Assembly: GCF_026283965.1 (NCBI RefSeq)
Contig: NZ_JAPDPD010000022.1
Location: 1-64,000, forward strand
Length of the DNA stretch: 64,000 nt
Source: Dyella subtropica
GTDB lineage: Bacteria; Pseudomonadota; Gammaproteobacteria; Xanthomonadales; Rhodanobacteraceae
Direction: 5' to 3'
Both the position numbers and the translations under genes were made by a program. Shown here piece after piece: positions 55,875 to 64,000 of this stretch. Position 1 is the first letter of the stretch; each line of letters starts with the position of its first letter. The notes under the pieces are model-generated. The model had not been told where the DNA came from. It did no database searches and saw only the letters and a program-made list of their open reading frames with translations.

Positions 55875-56406
55875 TTCGCATCTCCAATATCAAAATGAGA
55901 GTTGTAATCAACGCTGCGACGTCATTACCGACCATCGTCGCAAAGCTCCTGGTCGCGCCGGACACTAGTAGCGTTTCATATCATCCGTAGCGATATTGTG
56001 AAAATAAATGACTTAATTCACACCAAGCCCAAGCTCAAATGAGGTCTTGACCAGCGCTTTGCGCGGCGCAATGACACAGCGTCAGTCAAGGCAAATCGCT
56101 GGCCAAATATCCAACTCTTCAACACCATCTATCACAAGAGCCTTCACACTCTAAACCTAACGAATATTTCGAATATTGCGAATATCGAGGAAATTACATG
56201 ACAAAAATCTTCACGCATCGTTGACGATTCATTCAGAAACCAACACCAAAGACGCCATTCAGGAGATCACATCGCATTTGATACCGAGGAATTCCGTAAC
56301 ACTAATTGGCAAAAGAATTCAGGCCGGCAATCGGCAACAGAATGCCAATAACTCTTGGAAGGTAGCCCGGCTTTTAGCGACAACTTCGTGGCGTCCTATT
56401 TTGGAT
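55875..56406. other. A/T-rich intergenic region
   Basis: No gene supported. The base composition matches the orphan gene beside it, so the foreign segment probably extends to about 56.4 kb. Confidence 0.4.
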
Positions 56407-56508
56407 GTTGGGCTATCGCGACCTGGCCGCTTACACAGCGGGCGTTCCGCCTCGCTGCCGGCGCCCGGAATGCCCGCTGCATATGCGGCCATATCGCGAT
56501 AACCCAAC
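56407..56508. repeat. miniature palindromic element
   Basis: A nearly perfect 102-bp palindrome: GTTGGGCTATCGCGACCTGG on one arm, and the complement ending ATATCGCGATAACCCAAC on the other. It consists of the outer arms of the 43430-43920 element joined directly. It sits within A/T-rich DNA, so insertion is likely. Confidence 0.85.
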
Positions 56509-56649
56509 CAGGAGAACGCCAACCAAACCCCATCCCTTGCGACCCAAGACAGCCCCCTCCCCCCGTAGAACGGGCAGGCAAAGGCGCAACGGAAAACGGG
56601 GCCGGGTTCACTTACTCCGCACAGAAGGCAAACCTGATCCCAAATTCGC

Positions 56650-56684
56650 GAATTCAGAATTCGCTAATTATGAATTCTGAATTC
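56650..56684. repeat. 13-bp perfect inverted repeat, A/T-rich
   Basis: GAATTCAGAATTC and its exact complement GAATTCTGAATTC flank a 9-bp spacer, about 245 bp before the DUF1800 gene. It could be a protein-binding site or a hairpin. The rest of 56509-56929 holds nothing recognised. Confidence 0.5.
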
Positions 56685-56929
56685 ATCACGACGACATTTA
56701 CGGCTTCGTAGCGAAATGGCAGACGGAATAGCAATGCCTGCATAACGCCTCCTTCAAAACGTCTCAAGAATCCTTGGATCCGTGCCATTCGTAATGCACC
56801 TCAACATTCCATAAACGAGCAGAGCATCACAACAGCAACATCGGCCTTCCATAATTCTTGCGCCCTCAAGCAATGCCGATCATCGCAATGACGAACGGTG
56901 AACCTTTGTATGAAGGTGGAGGGATACGC

Positions 56930-58714
56930 ATGAAGGCTTTTACCTCGAACTGGCTCCGCACCGCAGTGCTTGCCTTAGTTCTGTGGCCAACGTTCTGCCT
57001 GGCTCAGGTAGCTGGTCCATACAGTGATGCCGAGGCGGCGCGCTTTCTCGCTCAGGCGACGTTTGGCCCTACCGCGACGGACATCGCTCACCTGCGACAA
57101 GTCGGTTATCAAGCGTGGTTGAACGAACAGCTGACCGCGCCGGTGTCCACGCAAAAACCTTATCTCGACTGGGTAGCGGGCTTGCCGAACGTGCCGGACG
57201 GCAATAACGCAGTCAACGACGACACACGAATGGAAGCGTGGTGGATCAATGCATTGGGCACGCCCGATCCCAGCCGCAGCAACCGTGTGGCGGCCGATCA
57301 ATTACGCCAGCGCGTCGCCTTTGCGCTTTCCGAGATCTTTGTCGTCTCCAATGCAAACGGCACGCTCGCCTACGAACCCTATGCTCTGGCGAGCTGGCAC
57401 GACATGCTCGCCGCCGATGCGCTCGGTAATTACCGCACCTTGCTCGAAGACGTGACCAAGCACCCGGCGATGGCCACGTATCTCAGCATGCTCGCCAATC
57501 AGAAGGCTGATCCGACGCAGAACATTCATCCCGACGAGAACTATGCGCGCGAGGTCATGCAGCTGTTTTCGGTCGGGCTGGTGCTGCTCAATCCCGATGG
57601 CACCCCCAAGCTGGACGCCAGCAACCAACCAATTCCCACCTACGACCAGACCGTCGTGCGCGGCATGGCGGCGGTGTTCACGGGCTGGAACTGGAACAAC
57701 ACGACTTGTGTCACAGGCTCGTGGACGTGTTGCGCTGTGGACACCTATACGAATTGCGGCCCGAGCAACACCAACGATCCCGCATGGTGGAATCCGCTGC
57801 AGCCCGTTGCCGACTTCCACGACAGCACCTCGGACAAGCAGTTGCTCATTTACCCAGGCGTGGCATTGAGCAATGGAATACTTGCACATGGCGGTAATGC
57901 ACAAACCGACATGACCGCCGCGCTGGACAATATCTTCAATCATCCTAATGTCGGTCCGTTCATCGCGCGACGCCTGATCCAGCGCCTGGTGACGAGTAAC
58001 CCGACGCCGGGCTATGTCCGCCACATTGCACAGGTATTCGCCGACGACGGCAGCAGCGCCCATGTGCGCGGCAACCTGCAAGCGGTGGTACAGGCGATCC
58101 TGCTCGATCCGGAGGCGGTGATAGGCGCATCCTATGTGCCGAATCCGGACGCTTACGGCAAGTTGCGCGAACCCTTGCTCAAGCTCACGCATCTCTGGAG
58201 AGCAATGGCCGCTGTGACGCAGAACGGCCGCGTGGATACGCCGTATCCAGAATGGGAAAGCAGCTATGGCCAGGCGCCGCTGCGCTCGCCCAGCGTCTTC
58301 AATTTCTTCAAGCCGGATTTCCAGCAACCGGGTGAGCTGCACCAGCGCGGGCTGTACGGTCCGGAATTCCAGGTCTACACGGCGACGGCAGCGGTAGCCA
58401 TACCCAACGATATCTTTCATCGCATTTTCTGCGACTACGCCACCAGCGCGCGCTGCTATACGTCGTCGGGTCCGAACACGATGTCGATCAATGCGGATCG
58501 TGACGCCGCGCTTGCACTCAGCAACCCCAGCGGATTGATCGATCTCTACAACCTGCTGTTCATGTCGGGCCAGATGTCATCGTTCATGCATGGCACCCTG
58601 CTGACGCGGCTCAATGCCCTGACCGACAACTCCGCCGGCGATCTCGGTCGCCAGCGTGTGCAGCACGCGCTCTATCTGATCATCAACTCACCCGAATATT
58701 CAGTGCAGAAATGA
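56930..58714 (+). CDS. DUF1800 family protein, exported
   Basis: 594 residues; the ATG used has GGAGGG upstream. Signal peptide (LRTAVLALVLWPTFCLAQ). The family pattern is clear: RFLAQATFGPTATDIAHLRQVGYQAWLNEQ, ADQLRQRVAFALSEIFVVS, NYAREVMQLFSVGL, FTGWNW, and RLIQRLVTSNPTPGYV. DUF1800 genes are usually followed by DUF1501 genes, as here 10 bp later. The pair's function is unknown. Confidence 0.9.
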   Translation: MKAFTSNWLRTAVLALVLWPTFCLAQVAGPYSDAEAARFLAQATFGPTATDIAHLRQVGYQAWLNEQLTAPVSTQKPYLDWVAGLPNVPDGNNAVNDDTRMEAWWINALGTPDPSRSNRVAADQLRQRVAFALSEIFVVSNANGTLAYEPYALASWHDMLAADALGNYRTLLEDVTKHPAMATYLSMLANQKADPTQNIHPDENYAREVMQLFSVGLVLLNPDGTPKLDASNQPIPTYDQTVVRGMAAVFTGWNWNNTTCVTGSWTCCAVDTYTNCGPSNTNDPAWWNPLQPVADFHDSTSDKQLLIYPGVALSNGILAHGGNAQTDMTAALDNIFNHPNVGPFIARRLIQRLVTSNPTPGYVRHIAQVFADDGSSAHVRGNLQAVVQAILLDPEAVIGASYVPNPDAYGKLREPLLKLTHLWRAMAAVTQNGRVDTPYPEWESSYGQAPLRSPSVFNFFKPDFQQPGELHQRGLYGPEFQVYTATAAVAIPNDIFHRIFCDYATSARCYTSSGPNTMSINADRDAALALSNPSGLIDLYNLLFMSGQMSSFMHGTLLTRLNALTDNSAGDLGRQRVQHALYLIINSPEYSVQK

Positions 58715-58724
58715 GGATGTCGAT

Positions 58725-60158
58725 ATGCCTATAAGCCGTCGTGAATTTCTGCGCCGTAGCATGTATGCCACGCTGGGCGGAGTCAGCCTGTATTCGGGGT
58801 TCGGCAACCTTCGCCTGCTCCAGGCAGCTGCCTTGCAAAGCAATTATGCCTTCAGCGATTACAAGGCACTGGTATGCATCTATCTGTATGGTGGTAACGA
58901 TGGTTTCAACACCATCGTGCCTTACGACAGCACAACCTATTCCACCTATGCGGGTACGCGCGCCGGCCTCGCATTGGCTCAAGCCGATATCCAGGGGAAT
59001 AGCCTGACTCCCGCCGCGTTCGCAGCGGGCTTGCCCGGTGGACCGCCAAGCGATGGCGGCGCCTATGGCCTGCATCCGGCCATGCCGGAATTGCGCGGCC
59101 TGTTCAATACGGGACACGCTGCGGTCGTCGCCAATGTCGGCTCCCTGCTCTACCCAATCACGCAGCGGCAGTTTCAGCAAGGCCTGGTGCCGGCACCACC
59201 GCAGTTGTTTTCGCACGACGACCAGACCGCGCAGTGGCAGACCTCACGCCCGGACGACGCCAATGCCAATGGCTGGGGCGGCAGGATGGCGGATGTGTTG
59301 TCGTCCGCCAATGCCAATCCGCAATTCTCGATGAGCATGACCTTGTCCGGCACCAATCTCTTTCAGCGCGGAGCGATGGTGAACCAGTACGCCGTCGCCC
59401 CGGGCGGTGTCGAGGCCATGAGCTATCTCGGTAATGGTCCCGAATCCTGGGTGGCCGGCGGCACGACGGACGATACGAATGCCTACAACGCATTGATTCG
59501 AGGTCCCACGCCGAGCAACGCGTTTGAGCGCGCATTCGCCGCATCAAGCAGCAGCGCCGTCGACTATTACACCGTGCTCATCAATGCCCTCAATCAGTCA
59601 CCGGCACTTACCACGGCATTCCCGGATACGGAGCTTGGCAATCAACTCAAAATGGTGGCGCAGCTGTTGCAAGTGCGGGCCACGCTGGGCGTGAGTCGAC
59701 AGATATTCTTCGTTTCCGCGAGTGGCTACGATACCCACACCAATCAATTGGCGCAGCAGCAAGGCAATCTCACGCAACTCTCGCAAGCGCTGTCCGCGTT
59801 CTATAACGCGACGGTAGCGCTGGGCGTGGATCAGAACGTAACGGCCTTCACCGCCTCCGACTTCGGCCGCTCACTCTCGGTCAACAGCGGCGGCACCGAC
59901 CATGGCTGGGGCGGCCATCACTTCGTGGTCGGCGGCGCGGTTCGCGGCCAGCGTTTTTACGGCACGATGCCTAGCCTGCTGAACACGGTGGCAGGCAATC
60001 CGGATGATACCGGTTACGGCCAGATCATTCCGACCACCGCGGTGGATCAATACGCGGCGACGCTGGCGAGCTGGCTCGGTGTAAGCGGGAGCGATATCGC
60101 CAACATCTTCCCGAATCTCGGCCGTTTCAATTCGTCGAATTTGCGTATTTTCGGGTGA
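58725..60158 (+). CDS. DUF1501 family protein with Tat signal
   Basis: 477 residues. A twin-arginine motif at residues 4-12 (SRREFLRRS) precedes a hydrophobic MYATLGGVSLYSGFG, so folded export through Tat is predicted. The family core has LVCIYLYGGNDGFNTIVPYD, AVVANVGSLLYPI, FFVSASGYDTHTNQ and FTASDFGRSLSVNSGGTDHGWGGHHFVVGG. The fold resembles alkaline-phosphatase/sulfatase-like hydrolases, but activity is unproven. It is co-transcribed with the DUF1800 gene. Confidence 0.9.
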   Translation: MPISRREFLRRSMYATLGGVSLYSGFGNLRLLQAAALQSNYAFSDYKALVCIYLYGGNDGFNTIVPYDSTTYSTYAGTRAGLALAQADIQGNSLTPAAFAAGLPGGPPSDGGAYGLHPAMPELRGLFNTGHAAVVANVGSLLYPITQRQFQQGLVPAPPQLFSHDDQTAQWQTSRPDDANANGWGGRMADVLSSANANPQFSMSMTLSGTNLFQRGAMVNQYAVAPGGVEAMSYLGNGPESWVAGGTTDDTNAYNALIRGPTPSNAFERAFAASSSSAVDYYTVLINALNQSPALTTAFPDTELGNQLKMVAQLLQVRATLGVSRQIFFVSASGYDTHTNQLAQQQGNLTQLSQALSAFYNATVALGVDQNVTAFTASDFGRSLSVNSGGTDHGWGGHHFVVGGAVRGQRFYGTMPSLLNTVAGNPDDTGYGQIIPTTAVDQYAATLASWLGVSGSDIANIFPNLGRFNSSNLRIFG

Positions 60159-60200
60159 GCTTCGCTTAAAGATGTTCTGATCTATTCCGCGCATCCGTCA

Positions 60201-60228
60201 CCGCCCTGTATGCCCGCATACAGGGCGG
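60201..60228. terminator. 13-bp perfect hairpin between convergent genes
   Basis: CCGCCCTGTATGC, a CC spacer, and GCATACAGGGCGG, about 40 bp after the DUF1501 stop. No T run, yet its position between converging genes suits a bidirectional transcript end. Confidence 0.6.
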
Positions 60229-60302
60229 CCCCAACGCCTGGTCGGAGGCGGCGACATGAGTCTTCAGGCTCACCCATCTCGCAAAGAACGCGGGGAGAGT
60301 GC

Positions 60303-60357
60303 AAGGATGTGCTCGGCTCTGAGGAGCGAGGAAAGCGAACCCGCCCCGATTTCTCGA
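60303..60357. repeat. 3'-adjacent repeat, copy 1
   Basis: GGATGTGCTCGGCTCTGAGG, then GAGCGAGGAAAGCGAA and CCCGATTTC, ending right at the stop of the AIM24-like gene. The same sequence with a few changes lies at 61535-61594, directly beyond the stop of the next minus-strand gene. Confidence 0.75.
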
Positions 60358-61134
60358 TCAGTTGTCGTCACCGCTCAGTATCGAGCCCACGATGCCTCCG
60401 AGCAGACCGCCGCCCACGGTCGCCGACGCCGCTCGCCCGCTGCTGCCCTCACTGGGTAGATATTCGGCAATCTTGTGCGCCAGGCGCGCGAGAGGCAGCG
60501 TCTGCAGCCACACTGTGCCAGGGCCGGTAAGCGCAGCCAGGAAGATACCGTCGCCGCCGAAGATCGCGTTCTTGATGCCGGGGACCGTAGTGATCTGAAA
60601 ACCCACCGAAGCCTGGAACGCACCGACGTGGCCCGGGTGAACCCGCAAGGTTTCGCCGGGCGCCAGATCCTTCTGGATGAGTTCGCCGGAGAGTTCCAGC
60701 CACGCCGTACCCGTGCCGCCGACCTTTTGCAGCACGAAACCATCGCCGCCAAAAATGCCTGCACCCAGTGACTTCTGGAAGCCCACACCGATGGTGATTT
60801 GCGGCGTGGCGCAAAGAAAGCCATGCCGATGCACCATGTATTCGCTGCCGGGGCCCACCGACACCGGCACGATATGGCCGGGCACTTTGGTGGCAAATGC
60901 GACCTCCCCAGGTACCTGCATGGCGCGGTACTCGGTCATGAACAAACTGCCTCCGCCGACCACACGCTTGAACATACCCATGAGCCCCCCGCCGCCGCCC
61001 ATCTGGGTGTGCGTGGTCATCTGGATCGATGAGGTCATCCATGAAAGCTCGCCGCTCTCCGCGAAGACGCTTTCGTTGCGATCAAGCTGTACTTCCAGCA
61101 CGGGCATCACCGTGCCCTGGATGCGAGTCTGCAT
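60358..61134 (-). CDS. AIM24/TIGR00266 family protein
   Basis: 258 residues. GELSWMTSSIQMTT, GEVAFATKVPGHIVPV, GIFGGDGFVLQKVGGTGTAWLEL and VPGIKNAIFGGDGIFLAALTGPGTVWLQTLPL are the repeated beta-strand motifs of this family. The C-terminus is Gly-rich (GGGLLGGIVGSILSGDDN). The family has no established biochemical role in bacteria. Confidence 0.88.
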   Translation of the reverse strand: MQTRIQGTVMPVLEVQLDRNESVFAESGELSWMTSSIQMTTHTQMGGGGGLMGMFKRVVGGGSLFMTEYRAMQVPGEVAFATKVPGHIVPVSVGPGSEYMVHRHGFLCATPQITIGVGFQKSLGAGIFGGDGFVLQKVGGTGTAWLELSGELIQKDLAPGETLRVHPGHVGAFQASVGFQITTVPGIKNAIFGGDGIFLAALTGPGTVWLQTLPLARLAHKIAEYLPSEGSSGRAASATVGGGLLGGIVGSILSGDDN

Positions 61135-61594
61135 GATGTTCTCCTAATGATGGATGGCGGCCGGAACGTCACCCGGGCGACAGGACGTCGGGAGACCATC
61201 GGCCGCTCGGCAATGGCATGCGGATATTACGCCCTGCGATGCCGGACGGAACGGTTCGGGGCAATCGAAATCTTTCGCCAGACTGGCGAGGACAAGGCGT
61301 TCGCCGCTTCGGCACTGCCTGGCGCCGAAGCAAGTGCGGCATGGGCCCAACGAGCGCCATCCGAAGGTGACAGCGTCTTCTTCGAGTCGCGTTATCTACC
61401 CGAAGCGATACGCCACTGGACCCCGGCCCTCGCCGGGTGACCACGTAGGGGTGTTATCGCGAGGCCCCTCACCTCAATCCTCTCCCCCGTGCACAAATCA
61501 GTGAACGGGGGAGAAGAGGCGAAGGCAGAAGCCAGGGATGTGCTCCGCTCTGAGGAGCGAAGAAAGCGAAGCTGCCCCCCGATTTCACCGATCA
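61135..61594. repeat. intergenic region with REP-like hairpin and 3'-adjacent repeat copy 2
   Basis: About 460 bp without a gene. 61470-61515 carries a REP-like hairpin (CCCCCGTGCACAAATCAGTG, then AACGGGGGAG), related to the element near 13600. 61535-61594 is the second copy of the repeat next to the AIM24-like gene. Confidence 0.7.
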
Positions 61595-63106
61595 TCAGTG
61601 GAAACTGCTGCCCGCATCCTGACTGTACGGCGCCGCTTGCCACTGAGCGGGCGTCAAGGTCACACCCTGGTCATGGGCCATGAACTGCCAGGGGCCGACA
61701 TAGGTGTTGTTGCTGAAAACATTGCCCTGGCTGAATGTGATGGCCTGCTCGATGACTTGTCCCTGGTATGGCGACCAGGAAGGATAACTTCCCCAGTTGG
61801 AAAATATGCCTTGGAATCCACACGAATTGGATACAGTGCAATTCGATCCGATGTTTGCGGGAGTCAGGCTGAAGACGTTGTTGTTGACCAGGATATTTTG
61901 GCTTTTCCAGCGACAGTCTGAATAATTGGGCGAATTGTTGATCGTCCCCGCCACACACGTTGACAGGTTAACGACACGGGGATTGACCAGCGTGCATTCG
62001 CCAGTGCTTGTGTCGGCCGGAGAGTTACAGAAACGATCGGCGTTTTCCCAAATCACCACACCAGACCAATTGTCAGTGAACATGTTATTGGCGACCGTGA
62101 GCGTTTGATAGCGAGCGGATACACGACTGTCCCCGCCACTTTCTGACAGGTAGATGGCGCCAGTCGGAAATCCAGGATTGGTTGGGCCGCTTACATTCGC
62201 ATTCCGCAGGAATGTGTTGTTTTTTATCAGAGCGTTGTAGGATGTTTCATAAATTATTCCAGAGTTCTCCTCATCACTGAAGACATTGTTTTCAATATCA
62301 AAATCATTGTTATTGGTATCCGCCCACAAGCCCGGACCCTCATGATTATGGTGGAACCAATTATTGGTGATGGTCGCGGTATTGGTTGCCCAGAATTTTC
62401 CGCCGCCAGTGCAGCCGCATCCAGGCTGGGCAGTTTCCCAACCATAAGTGTTGTTGTATGAAATCTCGTTGTGGTCGATCACGACATTCGATACACCATT
62501 ATCTTCGTAGGCGCTGAAGCCGTATTGTCCATTATGGGTCAGGCAGTTGGACTGCACGACATCAGAGCTTCCGACGAACACGCCAGCCCCGGCATTTCCT
62601 TGAACAGTGTTGTACTGAATGGTCCATCCATGGCCAGCATCGTGATTGACGACGCCTTCGTTGTTGTTTGCACCCGCGGCCCCAAAATTCTGGATGGTCA
62701 GGTATTCAATGGTCACTCCCGTGGCTTGGCCAGTGAAGGCATACAAGTTGAGGTTCTTGCCATCCAGAATGGCTCCCGGAGCACCGATGAACGTGCTGTT
62801 GTTCGCCGGGATGATTTGGCCGTAAGGATCCGTGCCCAGCGTGTGCGTGCCAGGCGCAAACCAGAATGTCTTTCCTGCCTGGTTGAAGTTGACGGAACTG
62901 TTGTCACCTGCGGGCACCGTGATGGCTCCCACAGGCGGAGCCAAGGGACCTGTCAACACCGACGCGTTTCCGCAGACAGTCATGGCAACAGGCGCTGGCG
63001 CTAGTGCGAGGGATGGCGCTTCCGCGGCCGCTGGCCGCACACCAAACAGAGCGAACGAGATCATAGCGGCAATGGCCGCCATGCGGATCATGGGGAGCGT
63101 TTTCAT
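61595..63106 (-). CDS. exported right-handed beta-helix protein
   Basis: 503 residues; ATG (MKTLPMIRMAAIAAM) with GAGGAAAG upstream. Sec signal ending near AAAEA. Then TVPAGDNSSVNFNQAGKTFW, and a series of about 25-residue coils with Asn ladders: GVTIEYLTIQNFG, HGWTIQYNTVQGN, VSNVVIDHNEISYN, ATITNNWFHHNHEG, FDIENNVFSDEE, ALIKNNTFLRN, LTVANNMFTDN. This is a pectate-lyase-like beta-helix. Catalytic residues cannot be placed, so polysaccharide lyase or surface glycan binding are equally open. Confidence 0.85.
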   Translation of the reverse strand: MKTLPMIRMAAIAAMISFALFGVRPAAAEAPSLALAPAPVAMTVCGNASVLTGPLAPPVGAITVPAGDNSSVNFNQAGKTFWFAPGTHTLGTDPYGQIIPANNSTFIGAPGAILDGKNLNLYAFTGQATGVTIEYLTIQNFGAAGANNNEGVVNHDAGHGWTIQYNTVQGNAGAGVFVGSSDVVQSNCLTHNGQYGFSAYEDNGVSNVVIDHNEISYNNTYGWETAQPGCGCTGGGKFWATNTATITNNWFHHNHEGPGLWADTNNNDFDIENNVFSDEENSGIIYETSYNALIKNNTFLRNANVSGPTNPGFPTGAIYLSESGGDSRVSARYQTLTVANNMFTDNWSGVVIWENADRFCNSPADTSTGECTLVNPRVVNLSTCVAGTINNSPNYSDCRWKSQNILVNNNVFSLTPANIGSNCTVSNSCGFQGIFSNWGSYPSWSPYQGQVIEQAITFSQGNVFSNNTYVGPWQFMAHDQGVTLTPAQWQAAPYSQDAGSSFH

Positions 63107-63523
63107 ACTTTCCTCTTCCTTATGAAAGTCAGTGATCTGCGGGGAAACGGCCATGGGGACTCGCCTGCGTGGCAAGCTGGCCGTCGTTGATGGTTCCACT
63201 TCAACTACATGGCAAATCTACGGGCGATGGATGCGACCGGATCTTGAGTAAGCACACATAGGCGCTTAGCGCTCGCTCGAAGCTCCTTACATGTCAACGC
63301 CAGGAAAGCTTTGCTCGGGAAAGCAAAGCTCTCTGGACGACGCATGTCGCGTTCGATTTTGAAATGACGGCGGCATCTTCGCTTCTTGCGACCCAACAAC
63401 TGTGAACTGGTACTCATGATTGCCCGCCAGCCGCACCACCAAGCTTCAGCGCCAGCGATGACAGCGCTAGTCACGGCGCTACGCGCCATGCCCGGCGCAC
63501 CAAAAAAGAGGGCCTCGTATCGC
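63107..63523. other. intergenic tail without recognised gene
   Basis: No convincing coding frame. The promoter of the beta-helix gene should lie at 63107-63250. Confidence 0.35.
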
Positions 63524-63597
63524 TTGTCTCTTATGCACATCTCGCGTCGGCATAGAGCTCCTTTTCCGACCCATATGGATATGACTACCTCCAGACG
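63524..63597. mobile_element. IS4-family-like terminal remnant, copy B
   Basis: The segment TTGTCTCTTATGCACATCTC, then CGCGTCGGC, GAGCT, CCGACCC and ATGACTACCTCC, parallels 19329-19402. Its first 18 bases differ from the Tn5-type mosaic end at one position. No transposase is present. Confidence 0.5.
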
Positions 63598-63620
63598 AGC
63601 GAGGGTCTGCTTTTGATCTT

Positions 63621-64000
63621 GGGGTCCCCTGTGAAGCGGTGAGGGCTGGACGATCAGGCCCCGAAGGGGGCGCAGGCATGGATGCCTGCGCCTTTTCGAC
63701 ACGACAGGGACGTCGTGTCCCCATGTCATCTAAGAGCAGGCCCGGCCAGACCTCACGGACCCGCAGGCGAAGCCGGAGGGCGCGTAACCGGGGTGGCCTC
63801 TCTTTTGGTTACTTTTCTCTGGCCAAACAGAGAAAAATGACCCGGCCTCCGGCAGGAGGACGGAAGCCCGCGGCAGGCGAGCCAGAGCAAGTAAACGCGA
63901 CAATCGAAGCACAAAGACACTGGACCCCGGCCTACGCCGGGGTGACGACAGTGAGCGGTTATCGCGAGCCCCCGCCCCTCAGCTCAATCCTCTCCCCGGA
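63621..64000. repeat. long intergenic repeat, right copy (inverted), running off the window
   Basis: The reverse complement of 36465-36853 block by block, with moderate divergence: CTGTGAAGCGGTGAGGGCTG, CTCTTTTGGTTACTTTTCTC, TACGCCGGGGTGACGAC and CTCAATCCTCTCCCC. It continues to the last base, so its full extent is not seen. Confidence 0.8.

Noticed and set aside
57302-58420. 372-codon minus-strand frame opposite the DUF1800 gene.
   Set aside because: The plus strand carries the recognisable family motifs; this frame has none.
63524-63545. Near match to a Nextera/Tn5 adaptor (MCIRD-type translation).
   Set aside because: One base differs, a diverged second copy exists at 19329, and similarity continues 50 bp beyond the adaptor length; a natural IS end is more likely than contamination.
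63205-63729. Possible transposase or small gene in the tail.
   Set aside because: Crosses the IS-end remnant and the repeat, and shows no catalytic motif.

Overview
This 64-kb window looks chromosomal and comes from a high-GC gammaproteobacterium. A member of the Xanthomonadales, most likely Rhodanobacteraceae (Dyella- or Luteibacter-like), fits best. That placement is an inference from gene content and from the many G/C-rich intergenic repeats, whose chance reading frames (encoding an SVWPEKSNQKRGHPGYA-type string) I associate with that group. No rRNA, tRNA, CRISPR array or replication origin was recognised.

Layout. (1) 0.6-13.4 kb, all minus strand: a type I secretion ABC transporter and its HlyD adaptor, then six small exported proteins (five look like divergent paralogues), then a 1542-residue protein with 98-residue repeats and a zinc-metallopeptidase-like motif near each end. 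The small genes are visibly A/T-richer than the rest. I read this as one secretion/effector/cognate-protein locus; it is the best candidate here for an undescribed system. (2) 13.7-19.3 kb: an HprK-like kinase diverges from a B12-type radical SAM enzyme, a nucleotidyltransferase-like protein, a methyltransferase and a flavin-reductase-like protein. A possible 43-residue peptide ORF ends 12 bp before the radical SAM gene. (3) 19.5-20.1 kb: a VapBC-type toxin-antitoxin pair beside an IS4-like end remnant. (4) 20.2-27.7 kb, minus strand: a tightly overlapping operon of three methyltransferases, two GT4 glycosyltransferases, a second radical SAM enzyme and an amidohydrolase. (5) 27.9-36.3 kb, minus strand: a Wzx/Wzy/Wzz polysaccharide cluster with a dTDP-3-amino-3,6-dideoxyhexose branch (FdtA, FdtB and a left-handed beta-helix acetyltransferase). 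(6) 36.9-41.4 kb, minus strand: a decaheme cytochrome, an MtrB-type porin and a cytochrome c4, i.e. an outer-membrane electron conduit. (7) 42.1-43.3 kb: an ECF sigma factor and its zinc-finger anti-sigma factor. (8) 44.1-53.6 kb, minus strand: an acyltransferase, and a 2403-residue trimeric autotransporter adhesin followed by a TpgA-like OmpA lipoprotein. (9) 54.8-64 kb: a thioesterase pseudogene, an A/T-rich orphan gene, a DUF1800/DUF1501 secretion-associated pair, an AIM24-family protein, an exported beta-helix protein and a repeat-rich tail.

Together the genes describe a cell that invests in its surface: protein export by type I and type V systems, a dideoxyamino-sugar polysaccharide, and electron transfer across the outer membrane. 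Intergenic DNA is full of palindromic repeats, including two copies of a MITE-like element, a palindrome present in both a long and a miniature form, and a long repeat present in inverted orientation 27 kb apart.
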